Origin: Lachnospiraceae bacterium
Lineage (GTDB): Bacteria; Bacillota; Clostridia; Lachnospirales; Lachnospiraceae
Direction: 5' to 3'
Length of the DNA stretch: 64,000 nucleotides
Assembly: GCA_910574195.1 (NCBI GenBank)
Contig: CAJTBF010000010.1
Span: forward strand, 62,001 to 126,000
Part shown: in pieces, positions 8,532 to 18,908 of the stretch
How positions within the stretch are numbered: position 1 is the stretch's first letter
How the letters are laid out: each line of letters begins with the position of its first letter
Position numbers and translations under genes: made by a program
The notes under the pieces: generated by a model
The model's input: only the letters and a program-made list of their open reading frames with translations
What the model was told of the DNA's origin: nothing
Database searches by the model: none

Positions 8532-8560
8532 AATATAACATAAAGGGGATGGATTTACAA
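8532..8560 (-). promoter_or_regulatory. Sigma-A-type promoter, leftward kinase operon
   Basis: On the minus strand TTGTAA (8560-8555), a 17-base spacer and TATATT (8537-8532). Transcription would start near 8525, inside or beside the inverted repeat at 8500-8524. The 423-base gap 8473-8895 otherwise holds only AT-rich DNA and the rightward promoter and repeats listed separately. Confidence 0.6.
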
Positions 8561-8730
8561 TAGATTGTAATGTGCTTTCCTGGAGTTTTTGATTGAAAAT
8601 TCCTATAAAACAAGAAAAAGAAAATGTAGAAATGTACAAAATACACAAAGCGGATTTCAAATTAGACAAAATCAAGAAATTATGTATTTCAAACATATAA
8701 TAGGAAGGAATATATTTCTAAATAGTAAAA

Positions 8731-10302
<1,572 letters not shown>

Positions 10303-10358
10303 AACAGACGCCGTAAGAATGCTAACGTGACAATTTAGTACATTTATAAACGGTATAT

Positions 10359-10402
10359 ACTACCCAATCTTATGGTAAAACATAGAGGTTGGGTAGTTTA
10401 TT
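10359..10402 (+). terminator. Probable intrinsic terminator or attenuator after the permease gene
   Basis: ACTACCCAA and TTGGGTAGT form a 9-bp stem followed by TTATTTTA. It lies between the permease gene and the NagB-like gene. No strong promoter is seen after it, so it may give partial termination that sets a higher level of permease than of the downstream enzymes. Confidence 0.55.
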
Positions 10403-10436
10403 TTAAAAATATTTTATCATTTAAGGAGGAAGCAAA

Positions 10437-11333
10437 TTGAAGACAAACAGACTGACCAAGGAAGAGATTTTTAAATGGTGTTCCATCCCGAAGGAAGAGC
10501 TGAAAAATCAGGAAGGCTTAAAGGTAAAGATGGAGGTTCGTCCAGATAAGGAAACCGTCATGAAAGAACTGGGCAACATGATGGCAGATGAAGTGATTGA
10601 GCATAATAAGAAAGGAATTCCGACGAAGTGGGTATTGCCGGCAGGTCCTACGGAGGAATATAAGATCTTTGTGGCTCGTGTCAATGCAGAAAGAATCAGC
10701 TTGAAAAATCTCTGGATTTTCCATATGGACGAGTTTTTGGATTGGGAGGGACGTCCGTTCCCAGTGGCAGATACTTACGAAAGTCTGGAAGGAACCATGA
10801 ACGCGTGTTTCTATGATCAGATTGACGAGGAACTAAATGTACCGGAAGAGCAGAGGATCTGGCCCAGAATCAACGATGTGGATTATCCGGATGAACTGTG
10901 TGAGAAACTGGGAGGAATTGACACGGTATGGGCAGGAATCGGAGCAACTGGCCTGGTAGCGTTTAACGAGGCGCCGCATAGCTATTGCTATCGTCTGACA
11001 GTGGACGAGTATGCAAAGAGCAAAACGCGGATTGTGGACTTGAATGATGATTCTCTGCTTGCAATGTCACAGCGTTCTTTCGGATGTTGTCTGGATCGGA
11101 TTCCACCGAAAGCGATTACACTTGGATTTAAGATTATGCTTTCCGCAAAACGCGCGGTGTATATGGTGGCGACCGGAACATGGAAACAGACAGTCTGCCG
11201 GATCCTGCTGTTTAGTGAACCGACCGTAGAATATCCGGTTACGATTATTCCAAAATATGTACCGGATGTAACTTTGATTACAACGGATGAAACCATTGAC
11301 CATCCGATGTCTCATGAAACGAAAGGCTGGTAA
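10437..11333 (+). CDS. NagB-like glucosamine/galactosamine-6-phosphate isomerase family protein
   Basis: A 298-residue NagB/6-phosphogluconolactonase-fold protein. It shows WVLPAGPTEEY (phosphate loop, about residue 66), FHMDEFLDW (the NMDE-type catalytic region, about 98) and GIGATGLVAFNEAP (about 165), the counterpart of the GxGxxGHIAFNEP motif, with Leu in place of the usual His. The start is a TTG at 10437, six bases after AAGGAGGA. NagB enzymes deaminate and isomerise hexosamine-6-phosphates to ketose phosphates, releasing ammonia. It is the first enzyme gene after the FrlA-like permease and sits 4 bases before a PfkB kinase gene. The His-to-Leu change and the longer N-terminus suggest a substrate other than plain glucosamine-6-phosphate. 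Confidence 0.78.
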   Translation: MKTNRLTKEEIFKWCSIPKEELKNQEGLKVKMEVRPDKETVMKELGNMMADEVIEHNKKGIPTKWVLPAGPTEEYKIFVARVNAERISLKNLWIFHMDEFLDWEGRPFPVADTYESLEGTMNACFYDQIDEELNVPEEQRIWPRINDVDYPDELCEKLGGIDTVWAGIGATGLVAFNEAPHSYCYRLTVDEYAKSKTRIVDLNDDSLLAMSQRSFGCCLDRIPPKAITLGFKIMLSAKRAVYMVATGTWKQTVCRILLFSEPTVEYPVTIIPKYVPDVTLITTDETIDHPMSHETKGW

Positions 11334-11337
11334 GAAT

Positions 11338-12273
11338 ATGGATCAGAAAGATGTGATCGTGCTGAACAGCCATGGGGTTGGACAGTATGCGTATACAGAT
11401 CATATGCCAAAATGGGGAGAAACATTAAGTGTAAAGAACTGGTATGTGGCGGAAGACGGAGGAAAGGGAACAAATGTTTCCGTAGCGCTGGGCAGATTAG
11501 GGATTGAAACTGCTTATATCGGAAAAGTTGGAATGGATCCCTGGGGAGATCTAGGAGAGAAATGGTTGAAAGAAGCCGGTGTAGATGCAACCTACATGTA
11601 CCGTACCGATGAAGTGGCGACAGGAACCGGTTTGATCCTGATTGGGCCGGACGGTCAGAACACTGTCATCGACGGGGACAGTTCCAGTGTGGCGTTGAAG
11701 AAGGAAGAAGTGTTTGCAGCGTTGGATGCTATGAAAGGTTCCCGCTATTTTGTAACCGGATTTGAGGTGCCGATGCAGATTGCACTTGCAGGAGCAAAGC
11801 ACGCAAAAGAGTTGGGGATGCAAACGGCATTGAATCCAAGCCCGTTGCCGGAAGAGCCTATGGACAAACTGGACTACATTGATTATCTCTTTATCAATGA
11901 AGTAGAAGGAAAATATATCTGTAATGAACCGGAAGATACGGATTTGGATCCGCGGGCGTTGATGGAAGAAGTGAAAAAAATTTATGGTGTGGGCAATATC
12001 ATTATGACTATGGGCGGCGATGGAAGCGCAGCATTGTGTGAGGATGAGTATTGGACCGTACCACCGGTAAAAGTAGACAAAGTAGTGAATACAGCAGGCG
12101 CCGGGGACGGATTTATGGCAGCCGTGATGGCGAATCTGGTTTGGGGCAAAAATCTGAAAGAGGCTATGGTATGGGCAAGTCAATATGCCGGTCTTTCTGT
12201 AACAATCAATGGAACGATTCCGGCATATCGGCCGCTGGAAGAAGTCAATGCTTTTATAGAAAAGCACAGTTAA
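11338..12273 (+). CDS. PfkB-family sugar kinase (ribokinase/FrlD-like), copy 1
   Basis: A 311-residue PfkB kinase: substrate-binding GGKGTNVSVALGRLG near residue 38 and the C-terminal anion-hole signature NTAGAGDGFMAAV with its catalytic Asp near residue 257. The N-terminal VIVLNSHGVGQ is shared almost exactly with the kinase at 20995-21957, so the two are paralogues inside one operon. In fructosamine operons the PfkB member (FrlD) phosphorylates the Amadori compound at C6 before deglycation; this role is inferred here. The ATG at 11338 follows the NagB-like stop by 4 bases and has a weak ribosome site (AAAGG), so translational coupling is likely. An upstream in-frame ATG at 11287 lies within the NagB-like gene. 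Confidence 0.82.
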   Translation: MDQKDVIVLNSHGVGQYAYTDHMPKWGETLSVKNWYVAEDGGKGTNVSVALGRLGIETAYIGKVGMDPWGDLGEKWLKEAGVDATYMYRTDEVATGTGLILIGPDGQNTVIDGDSSSVALKKEEVFAALDAMKGSRYFVTGFEVPMQIALAGAKHAKELGMQTALNPSPLPEEPMDKLDYIDYLFINEVEGKYICNEPEDTDLDPRALMEEVKKIYGVGNIIMTMGGDGSAALCEDEYWTVPPVKVDKVVNTAGAGDGFMAAVMANLVWGKNLKEAMVWASQYAGLSVTINGTIPAYRPLEEVNAFIEKHS

Positions 12274-12283
12274 GGAGGTGCGG

Positions 12284-13387
12284 ATGAGTCAACGTTATGC
12301 GATGATGGAAGAGATAAAAGAGCAGGGGGATCTGCTTCGTTTCTTATTTGAAAAGCGAGACGTACTTTGTGCGGATTTTATTTCTTTATGTCAAAAACAT
12401 TCGTTCAAAAAAATACTTTTTGTGGGGAACGGTTCCCCTTATTATGCGGGATGTACCCTGCGCTTTGCAGCGGAGAAGTTTTTGAAAGCGGAAGCGGAGG
12501 CGGTATTTGCAGGGATGTTCCATAATCATACGGATTTCAACATTTCAGGAAAGTTTCAACCGGAGGAGATCCTGCTCGTATGTCCGGCAGAATCCGGTCA
12601 CTCCAGAGGACAGGTGGATGCCGCACGCCGGGCAAAGGCACAAGGAATTTCGGTGATGTCCACTACGCTGAATCCAAAAGGAGTTCTGGCGCGCACCTCG
12701 GATGTGATTCTGACGAAACCGGGAAAGCATGAGGTTGCGATGGCGGCGACAAAAGGACAGACCATGGCAATCTTTATGATCTTATTGAATTTTCTGGAAG
12801 CAGCGTATCATACAGGAAAGCTTTCGCGCGCGGAATATGACAGGTATATACAAGCGTGTGAAAATTTGCCGGGGAACGTGGAAAAAACCATTGAGGATAC
12901 GGTTTCCTGGTTTGAACAGAACGAAAAATGTATCATGAATGCACCGAAATATTTTCTTTTGGGTTATGGCGCCAATTATGGAACGGTACAGGAAGCGGCG
13001 CTGAAATTCTTCGAATGTCATGGAACGCCGACGGTTTCTTTGGAACTGGAAGAATCGCTGCATGGTCCATTCCGCGCGTTAGGTAAAGAAGACATGGCAT
13101 TTTTCCTTGCGGCGGAGGAAGGGGCGGAGAGAGAACGGATGCAGCGTCTGGCAGAGGCGATTGCACCTTACTGTGAGCATCGGATCCTGATACAGAGTAT
13201 GCAGAGTCCGGTGAAAGGAGACGTACTTCCTATTCATAGTTCTGATGTAGAATTTGTGGATGCCATAGAATATCTGATTCCGCTGCAGGTACTGTCCTTT
13301 TTGATTGCAGATCGAAAGGGGATTGATTTGAGTATTCCTCTTGTGGGATCTCTGGACGGTGTGATGCTGCCGGCCTATGAAGACTGA
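12284..13387 (+). CDS. Double-SIS-domain protein, FrlB/AgaS-like, copy 1
   Basis: A 367-residue protein with two sugar-isomerase (SIS) domains, about 30-165 and 200-340. Visible blocks are GNGSPYYAGCTL, the phosphosugar loop PAESGHSRGQVDAA at about 105 and ELEESLHGPFRAL at about 250, which matches the E..HGP element of GlmS, FrlB and AgaS proteins. FrlB-type members split fructosamine-6-phosphates into glucose-6-phosphate and the free amine; AgaS-type members act on amino-sugar phosphates. The ATG at 12284 lies 5 bases after AAGGAGG; a GTG at 12278 overlaps that site. The gene follows the kinase gene by 10 bases. A second SIS gene at 15943-16995 suggests two related substrates. Confidence 0.8.
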   Translation: MSQRYAMMEEIKEQGDLLRFLFEKRDVLCADFISLCQKHSFKKILFVGNGSPYYAGCTLRFAAEKFLKAEAEAVFAGMFHNHTDFNISGKFQPEEILLVCPAESGHSRGQVDAARRAKAQGISVMSTTLNPKGVLARTSDVILTKPGKHEVAMAATKGQTMAIFMILLNFLEAAYHTGKLSRAEYDRYIQACENLPGNVEKTIEDTVSWFEQNEKCIMNAPKYFLLGYGANYGTVQEAALKFFECHGTPTVSLELEESLHGPFRALGKEDMAFFLAAEEGAERERMQRLAEAIAPYCEHRILIQSMQSPVKGDVLPIHSSDVEFVDAIEYLIPLQVLSFLIADRKGIDLSIPLVGSLDGVMLPAYED

Positions 13388-13448
13388 GGTTATTTGTCGC
13401 TGGCCTGTCAGTGGATGGGAATAGACTGAAAAAGAAAGAGGGACGGAC

Positions 13449-14849
13449 ATGAAAGAAAATGTGCAGTACCAGGAGCCGATCTTCATGGTAGTGGATATCG
13501 GTGGTTCTAAATATATGCCGGGATTTGTGGACCATGCCGGAACGATCCTGTATCAGGATCGCCGAGAGTGGACCGCAGTGGAACCGGAAGCGGTTGTAGA
13601 GCAGTTGAAAGAGGCGCTTCACGACATCTGTACGAAGCATCCTGAACTGGCGGAGAAGACAAAAGCCGGGGGACTAACCATTCCTGGCTTTGCAGATCCG
13701 GTATCAGGCGTATGGGTGGAATCAGATTTTCTCATTGTGAAAGATCTACCGATTTGTGACATTTTAAGCAAGGAATTTGGAATCCCGTTCTTTGCAGATA
13801 ATGACTGTAATGCTTGTGCGTTGGCAGAGAAATATTTTGGCGGCGCAAAAGAGTACAAGGAGTTTTTGTATTTGACGGTCAGTACCGGGATTGGCGGCGC
13901 TTTATATCTGGAAGATGAACTTTATTACGGGGGATTCTGGCATGCCGGAGAGATCGGACTATTCGTCCTGGAGGAGGACGGGCGTCCCTCGGATAGCGGA
14001 AGTGTTAATGGTGTGATTGAGATGTATGCGTCAGGCCGGGGCTTTTCAAAGAATTTTGTAGAGGCAGGCGGCCCGGAAATAGTGGATGGACGTACACCGG
14101 GGGGGCCGGAAATTTCCGGACTGGCGAAGGAAGGAAACAAAGCGGCATTGCGGGCTTTGGAACTGGAAGGTTTGTATTTGGGGAGAGCCATTGCCAATGC
14201 CTGTGCGCTCGTAGATTTCAAAAAAATTATTCTTGGCGGAGGATTGTCCTTACTGTTTGAACAGTATCAGGAAATACTTCGCCGGGAATTCGCAAGAATT
14301 CAACCAGAAAGAAATGTAGAGATTGAGGCAACCAGGTTGGGATATTCTGGTGCGTTTCTTGGGGCTGCTGCTGTGGCAGTCCGGGGACTGGAAGGTTTTT
14401 GCGGCAGCAAAGGGGCGGGAAAAGCGGAGGAATGTGTTTTCCATGTGAAGGTAGGGCAGGATTCCGTAGAAAGCGTTCTGGAGCTGGAAGGAATGCCCTA
14501 TGCCTGTCATGAGGCATCCTTTGGAAGTTTTCTGGCAGCGAAAACAATCGAAGATCCGGGGCAAAATCTGAACCAATTGGTCAAAGCAGGGAATCTAAAG
14601 CAATGGGAAGGAATCTCTGACACGGAAGAAACAAAAAAGGTATTGTTCCGGCTGGGAAGCCAAATTGGGAAGGCGGTTGCATGTGCCGCCATTCTGCTGG
14701 ATCCGGGAAAAGTAACCATGGAAGGCCTGGGAACGCAATCCGATGCTTTTCAGGAGGGGCTGCTGGAGACAGTAAAGCGGGAGACTTATTATCGGGGAAA
14801 TCTTCCGTTTACGGTCCAATGGACGATACCGGATGAAAAAGACCGGTAA
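13449..14849 (+). CDS. ROK-family sugar kinase-like protein with duplicated C-terminal lobe and lost zinc motif
   Basis: A 466-residue protein. Residues 10-310 form a ROK kinase: DIGGSKYMPGFVD (ATP loop), FFADNDCNACALAE (the catalytic DND-type region), TVSTGIGGALYL and KIILGGGLS. The normal ROK zinc-binding GH...CxCGxxGCxE reads GLFV...PSDSGSVNGVIE, so its His and all three cysteines are gone. After residue 320 a further stretch ends in GKAVACAAILLDPGKVTMEGLGTQ, which resembles a second ROK C-terminal lobe without its N-terminal half. Typical ROK proteins are about 300 residues. It may be a kinase with an unusual architecture or a regulatory subunit. It lies 61 bases after the SIS gene in the same operon. 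Confidence 0.72.
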   Translation: MKENVQYQEPIFMVVDIGGSKYMPGFVDHAGTILYQDRREWTAVEPEAVVEQLKEALHDICTKHPELAEKTKAGGLTIPGFADPVSGVWVESDFLIVKDLPICDILSKEFGIPFFADNDCNACALAEKYFGGAKEYKEFLYLTVSTGIGGALYLEDELYYGGFWHAGEIGLFVLEEDGRPSDSGSVNGVIEMYASGRGFSKNFVEAGGPEIVDGRTPGGPEISGLAKEGNKAALRALELEGLYLGRAIANACALVDFKKIILGGGLSLLFEQYQEILRREFARIQPERNVEIEATRLGYSGAFLGAAAVAVRGLEGFCGSKGAGKAEECVFHVKVGQDSVESVLELEGMPYACHEASFGSFLAAKTIEDPGQNLNQLVKAGNLKQWEGISDTEETKKVLFRLGSQIGKAVACAAILLDPGKVTMEGLGTQSDAFQEGLLETVKRETYYRGNLPFTVQWTIPDEKDR

Positions 14850-15072
14850 AAACCGATAGCAATCAGAACATGCGAAAGGAACTGGCACGTACCGTCTCGG
14901 GAGATAACGGACGGCGTGCACGATCTGGGGGATGTGAGAGTGCCTTTGCATACAGGATTTTTCAGATTGAAGAAGCGGTATATAGCGGAAGGAGGTACAT
15001 CCCTCTCAGGGAAAGACAGCCATCTGTATGAAAAAGCATGCAGATGATAGTGCGGTCAGAAAGGAGAACAGT

Positions 15073-15840
15073 ATGGAATTTAAGGACAGAGTAGTAGTCA
15101 TCACAGGTGCAGGCGGAGGAATTGGTACGGCAATCGCAAAGAAGTTTACGGACTTTGGGGCAAAAGTGGCGTTGATTGATATCAAAGAAGAAGTGGCACA
15201 AAAGACCGTAGAGAGATTAGGTCTGACAGCGGAGAATTCATTTTGCCTGGGTGCGGATATTTCTGAGGAAGCGCCGGTAAAGGAGGTTGTGAAAAAGGTC
15301 AAAGAACATTTTGGACGGATTGACGTACTCATCAATACAGCGGGAATTCCAGGACCAAGTGCACGTACAGAAGATTATACGTTTGAAGATGTGAAAAAAG
15401 TATACGGTGTAAACGTATTCGGTACTTATCTGATGATGCAGAACGTGCTGCCGATTATGCAGGAACAGAAAAAAGGTGCAATTGTAAACTTTGGATCTGT
15501 GTCCGGGATGTTCGGATATCCCTATGAGATTGGTTATGGATCCAGTAAAGCGGCTGTGATTTTCCTGACAAAGAATGCGGCAAATGAGAACGGCGGCAAC
15601 GGTGTAAGAATCAATTCTGTTTCTCCAGGATGGGTAGATACCAATATGATGAAGACTGTATGGGAAAGTTATGCAGATGTTGGAATTGAGAATAGTATGG
15701 ATAACGTAACAATTGGACCAACAGGTCGTCCTGCAAGACCGGAAGAGATCGCCAACGTCGTTGCATTTCTGGCAAGTGACGAGGCGTCTTATGTTAATGG
15801 TTCCAACTTCCTGGTAGACGGTGGTATGACATTGGGTTAA
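15073..15840 (+). CDS. Short-chain dehydrogenase/reductase (SDR)
   Basis: A 255-residue classical SDR: cofactor motif TGAGGGIGTAIAKKF at residue 11, acidic ALIDIK (favouring NAD(H)), INTAGIPGP, catalytic Ser in NFGSVSG and the YGSSK catalytic Tyr/Lys pair, then SPGWVDTNM. Members oxidise or reduce alcohols and sugars; the substrate is unknown. The ATG at 15073 has AAAGGAG at the right distance; an in-frame ATG at 15028 lacks one. The 223 bases before it (14850-15072) contain no gene I can support. It is in the middle of the frl-like operon, where a redox step on the released sugar or polyol is plausible. Confidence 0.82.
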   Translation: MEFKDRVVVITGAGGGIGTAIAKKFTDFGAKVALIDIKEEVAQKTVERLGLTAENSFCLGADISEEAPVKEVVKKVKEHFGRIDVLINTAGIPGPSARTEDYTFEDVKKVYGVNVFGTYLMMQNVLPIMQEQKKGAIVNFGSVSGMFGYPYEIGYGSSKAAVIFLTKNAANENGGNGVRINSVSPGWVDTNMMKTVWESYADVGIENSMDNVTIGPTGRPARPEEIANVVAFLASDEASYVNGSNFLVDGGMTLG

Positions 15841-15876
15841 TGCCGCATGTGTTTTCGGACATTTCAGTAACAGGAA

Positions 15877-15915
15877 TTCTTCTGCCGTAGTCAGGAGCAG
15901 GCGGCGGCAGAAGAA
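15877..15915 (+). other. 11-bp stem-loop between SDR and SIS genes
   Basis: TTCTTCTGCCG and CGGCAGAAGAA pair across a 17-base loop in the 102-base gap. No U-run follows, so it is more likely an mRNA stability or processing element than a terminator. Confidence 0.45.
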
Positions 15916-15942
15916 ACAAATAAAAAGAGAAAGGAAGACGGA

Positions 15943-16995
15943 ATGAACGTCCTATTACAAAATATATTTGAACAGCCATTGGAATTGAAGAAAGTACTGG
16001 ATGATCTGGCAGGGCCGAAACTGGAGTGCGTAAAACAGATCAGCGGTCTGATGCAGATCGCTGATGAAATCGTGCTAACTTCCATGGGGAGTGCATTCTA
16101 TTCCCTGATGCCGATGTATGAGGCGCTGAAAGCGACAGGATATGAACGGGCGAGCTTGGTAGAGACGGCGGACCTGATTCAACATCCTGAGCGAATGAAT
16201 AAGAATGCGCTATACATTCTGATGTCCAGATCAGGGGAAAGCAGAGAAGTGGCAGACTTTTCCAAATATTTGAAAGAAAACCAGTATTGTTCTGTTGCCA
16301 TTACAATGACGCCGGACAGTACCATGGGGAAAAACTGTACTTATATGTTGCATGACATTGCATCCTATGATGCGATAGTGTGTATCAAAGCGTATAGTTC
16401 TATGGCATTATGTGGTTTATTTCTGGTATCTATGTTGGAGCGTAAAGAGCCGGACGAGAGGTTGATTGGAAAACTTCATCAGGCGTTTGACTGGATGGAG
16501 GCGGAAAAGGAAACAATCTTTACGCAGATTCAGGGAATTCCTTATTTTGAAAAGACGGACAGTTTTTATATGTTGTCCAGGGGATTTGGAATCAATATGC
16601 TTCGCAGCGGTTCTCTTTGGGTGGAGGAAACTGCAAAGACCATGAGCAACATTATGTCGATTGATAATTTCTATCATGGACCAATGGAAATTATCCGGTC
16701 TCATGCAATCGTCAAACCTGTTACCACGCCGGTATTGTTGGATGTATTGCCGGATGCGCGTTCAGAGATGATTTGGGGAAAAATCAATGCGGCGGTTCCG
16801 GATTCTATTTATATTGGAAAAGAAGGGAAAAAAGCGGAAGGCGGCGTCTGTCTGTTTTATCCGAATTTTGATCTGCCGGATGCTTATACAACGCTGATTA
16901 TTGCGTTGTATCTACAACTCTTTTCCTATCAGTGTGCCGTATGTAAGGGAATCGAGCCAGGAACATTTTATGATGAAGGATGGATCGTACAATGA
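15943..16995 (+). CDS. Double-SIS-domain protein, FrlB-like deglycase candidate, copy 2
   Basis: A 350-residue two-SIS-domain protein, the usual length of FrlB. Key stretches are LTSMGSAFYSLMPMYEAL, the phosphosugar loop LMSRSGESREVADF at about 94 and SIDNFYHGPMEII at about 240, close to the E/N-F-HGPLEI element remembered from FrlB. The HGP block follows the SIS-2 helix that normally supplies the catalytic residues. FrlB cleaves fructoselysine-6-phosphate; this is the better of the two SIS proteins for such a role. It ends in an ATGA overlap with the next ROK kinase gene, so the two are translated together. Alternative: AgaS-type ketosamine-phosphate isomerase/deaminase. Confidence 0.8.
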   Translation: MNVLLQNIFEQPLELKKVLDDLAGPKLECVKQISGLMQIADEIVLTSMGSAFYSLMPMYEALKATGYERASLVETADLIQHPERMNKNALYILMSRSGESREVADFSKYLKENQYCSVAITMTPDSTMGKNCTYMLHDIASYDAIVCIKAYSSMALCGLFLVSMLERKEPDERLIGKLHQAFDWMEAEKETIFTQIQGIPYFEKTDSFYMLSRGFGINMLRSGSLWVEETAKTMSNIMSIDNFYHGPMEIIRSHAIVKPVTTPVLLDVLPDARSEMIWGKINAAVPDSIYIGKEGKKAEGGVCLFYPNFDLPDAYTTLIIALYLQLFSYQCAVCKGIEPGTFYDEGWIVQ

Positions 16996-17918
16996 GTCGT
17001 TATGCAGCGGGGATTGATATTGGCGGAACCCGGACGAAAATCGGGATCGTGGAATTGGAGACGGGTACAGTATCCAAAGTAAAAGTATTTGATACGTGCC
17101 GGGAGTCGGAAGAACAGTTTTTTATATCTATGCGGGAAGCATTGGAACAATGTCTGAAACAGGAGAAGTTGAAAAAGAGTGATCTGTCCGGTGTTGGGAT
17201 TTCCATAGGAAGCTATGTATTTTTTGATGGTACGATTGATGGAATGAGTTGTTTTGTTCCTTTTATGACGGAAGGATATCCGTTATGTTCCCGGCTGGAA
17301 AAAGCCTTTGGGCTTCCGGTCAGGGCGGACAATGATGTGAGAGTTATCGGACTGGCGGAAAGTATTTATGGGGCTGGAAAAGGGTATGCAAGGACATTGA
17401 CGATCACGCTGGGAAGTGGAGTAGGAATTGGCGTGTGTGTAGACCAGAGACCATTTGGAGAGGAAGCATTCTGTCATCTGGCGGGACATGTTAAAGTACG
17501 CGCCGGTGGAGAATTTCCGGCATTGGATCAGGAACCTTGTTACTGTGGAGTCAAAGGATGCCTGGAATCTACCTGTTCGGGAACTTCGTTCGAGAAGTAT
17601 TTGAAATCCTATTATGGTTCAGACATGAGCAATGAGAAGTTTTTCGCATTAACGGCAGAAGGAGATACGGAAGCGTTAGGGCATCTGGAGTGGTATTTGG
17701 ATATGTTGGCGGAAGCGTTAAATCAATATATTTATCTGTATTGCCCGGATGTGATCATACTGGGCGGAGGAATTTCGAGAGGTTTGCTTCCCTGGAAGGG
17801 AAGCCTGGAAAAGAGATTAACGGCAAAAGTGCATTATAAACAGCGGACAGAAATCCGGATCTCTTCCCTGATGGAAGATAGTGGAGTGCTTGGGGCGGCG
17901 CTGCTTTATCAGGTATAG
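16992..17918 (+). CDS. ROK-family sugar kinase
   Basis: A 308-residue ROK kinase with a complete set of family motifs: ATP loop GIDIGGTRTKIGIVE, DNDVR catalytic Asp region, LGSGVGIGV, the zinc-binding AGHVKV...CYCGVKGCLE and VIILGGGIS. The ATG at 16992 overlaps the previous stop (ATGA); an ATG at 16980 four codons earlier is possible but poorly placed. ROK kinases phosphorylate hexoses or N-acylated amino sugars at C6. Together with the zinc-less ROK protein at 13449-14849 it gives the operon two ROK members, perhaps for glucose released after deglycation or for an amino sugar. Confidence 0.85.
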   Translation: MSRYAAGIDIGGTRTKIGIVELETGTVSKVKVFDTCRESEEQFFISMREALEQCLKQEKLKKSDLSGVGISIGSYVFFDGTIDGMSCFVPFMTEGYPLCSRLEKAFGLPVRADNDVRVIGLAESIYGAGKGYARTLTITLGSGVGIGVCVDQRPFGEEAFCHLAGHVKVRAGGEFPALDQEPCYCGVKGCLESTCSGTSFEKYLKSYYGSDMSNEKFFALTAEGDTEALGHLEWYLDMLAEALNQYIYLYCPDVIILGGGISRGLLPWKGSLEKRLTAKVHYKQRTEIRISSLMEDSGVLGAALLYQV

Positions 17919-17969
17919 AAAGAGAGCGGCAGTTTTTTATAAAAAGTGAAGGGAAAAGGAGAAAGAAAA

Positions 17970-18875
17970 ATGGGACATTTTATAACAGGTGTGGTAGATG
18001 AAATCTTAACACCATTTAACGAAGACGGTTCAATCAATTATAAACAGGTGGAGGAATTGATTGCATGGCATATGTCAAAAGGCATCAAGAATTTCTTTAT
18101 TAACGGCCTTGCTGCAGAGTGCCAGTCACTGACCAATGATGAAAAGATCAAGCTTTTGAAAACAATTCATGGAGTAACGCAGGGCAAAGCAAAGATCATG
18201 GCATGTGCGTTTGAGAATTCAGTAGAATTGAACAAGCAACTTCTGGATCTTTACGAGGAAACCGGGCTGGCAGACTGCTATTGCATCACAGCGCCACCGT
18301 TCTTCCGTCATACGCAGAAAGCGTTATATGATTATGCGGCGGAACTGATTGATTATGCAAAGCGTCCGGTATATATCTACAACTGTGTACAGATGGGAAC
18401 CTTGTTTGAACCGGATACTTTGTGCAAATTGGTAAACGAACATCCGAATCTGCGGGGATTCAAAGATGCATCCGTAGATATTTTGAACTTTATTCAGTGT
18501 ACATTACGGATCAATCCGGATGAGTTTGATTTCCTGGGTGGCTGTGATGGCCTGGACGGTGTGATGATGCTTCTGGGAGCAGTGGGATGCGTATCCTTTA
18601 TGGCAGTTCCGTTCCCGAAGGAGATGATCGACATCATCGAGGCAGGGGCTGCAGGAGATGCGAAGAAATGTATGGAAGCACAGCATAAAGTGCTTCGGAT
18701 TCGCAATCTGTGTAAGAAGGGACCGTTTAATGCAGCCTGGATGTACGCGATGAAGTACGGCGGAGGCCCTACCGGAATGCATTCCCGTATGCCGGCAGAT
18801 CAGGATTTCATTTCAGATGAATTAAAGAAAGAACTGGATGATCTGGCAAGAGAACTGGGATATGACGTACCGTGA
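17970..18875 (+). CDS. DapA/NanA-family class I lyase (dihydrodipicolinate synthase-like)
   Basis: A 301-residue TIM-barrel lyase. The Schiff-base lysine is in LRGFKDASVD (about residue 160), the catalytic tyrosine in YIYNCVQMG (about 135), and the pyruvate-binding loop is replaced by NGLAAECQSLT in place of the common GTTGE. Family members add pyruvate to, or split it from, aldehydes and sugar acids (N-acetylneuraminate lyase, KDG aldolase, DapA). In an operon with NagB-like, SIS and ROK genes an acyl-neuraminate or keto-acid sugar is conceivable, but no epimerase or deacetylase of the sialic-acid route is present. The ATG at 17970 follows AAAGGAG by 8 bases. Confidence 0.78.
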   Translation: MGHFITGVVDEILTPFNEDGSINYKQVEELIAWHMSKGIKNFFINGLAAECQSLTNDEKIKLLKTIHGVTQGKAKIMACAFENSVELNKQLLDLYEETGLADCYCITAPPFFRHTQKALYDYAAELIDYAKRPVYIYNCVQMGTLFEPDTLCKLVNEHPNLRGFKDASVDILNFIQCTLRINPDEFDFLGGCDGLDGVMMLLGAVGCVSFMAVPFPKEMIDIIEAGAAGDAKKCMEAQHKVLRIRNLCKKGPFNAAWMYAMKYGGGPTGMHSRMPADQDFISDELKKELDDLARELGYDVP

Positions 18876-18908
18876 GCCAGACTTGCGGGAAAGGAGATAT
18901 AAAACAAA

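Noticed and set aside
11551-12267. 238-codon minus-strand frame
   Set aside because: Antisense shadow of the PfkB kinase gene; no motif or start signal.
14850-15072. Possible small gene between the ROK fusion and SDR genes
   Set aside because: No frame with a ribosome site and a plausible protein; stops interrupt all frames.
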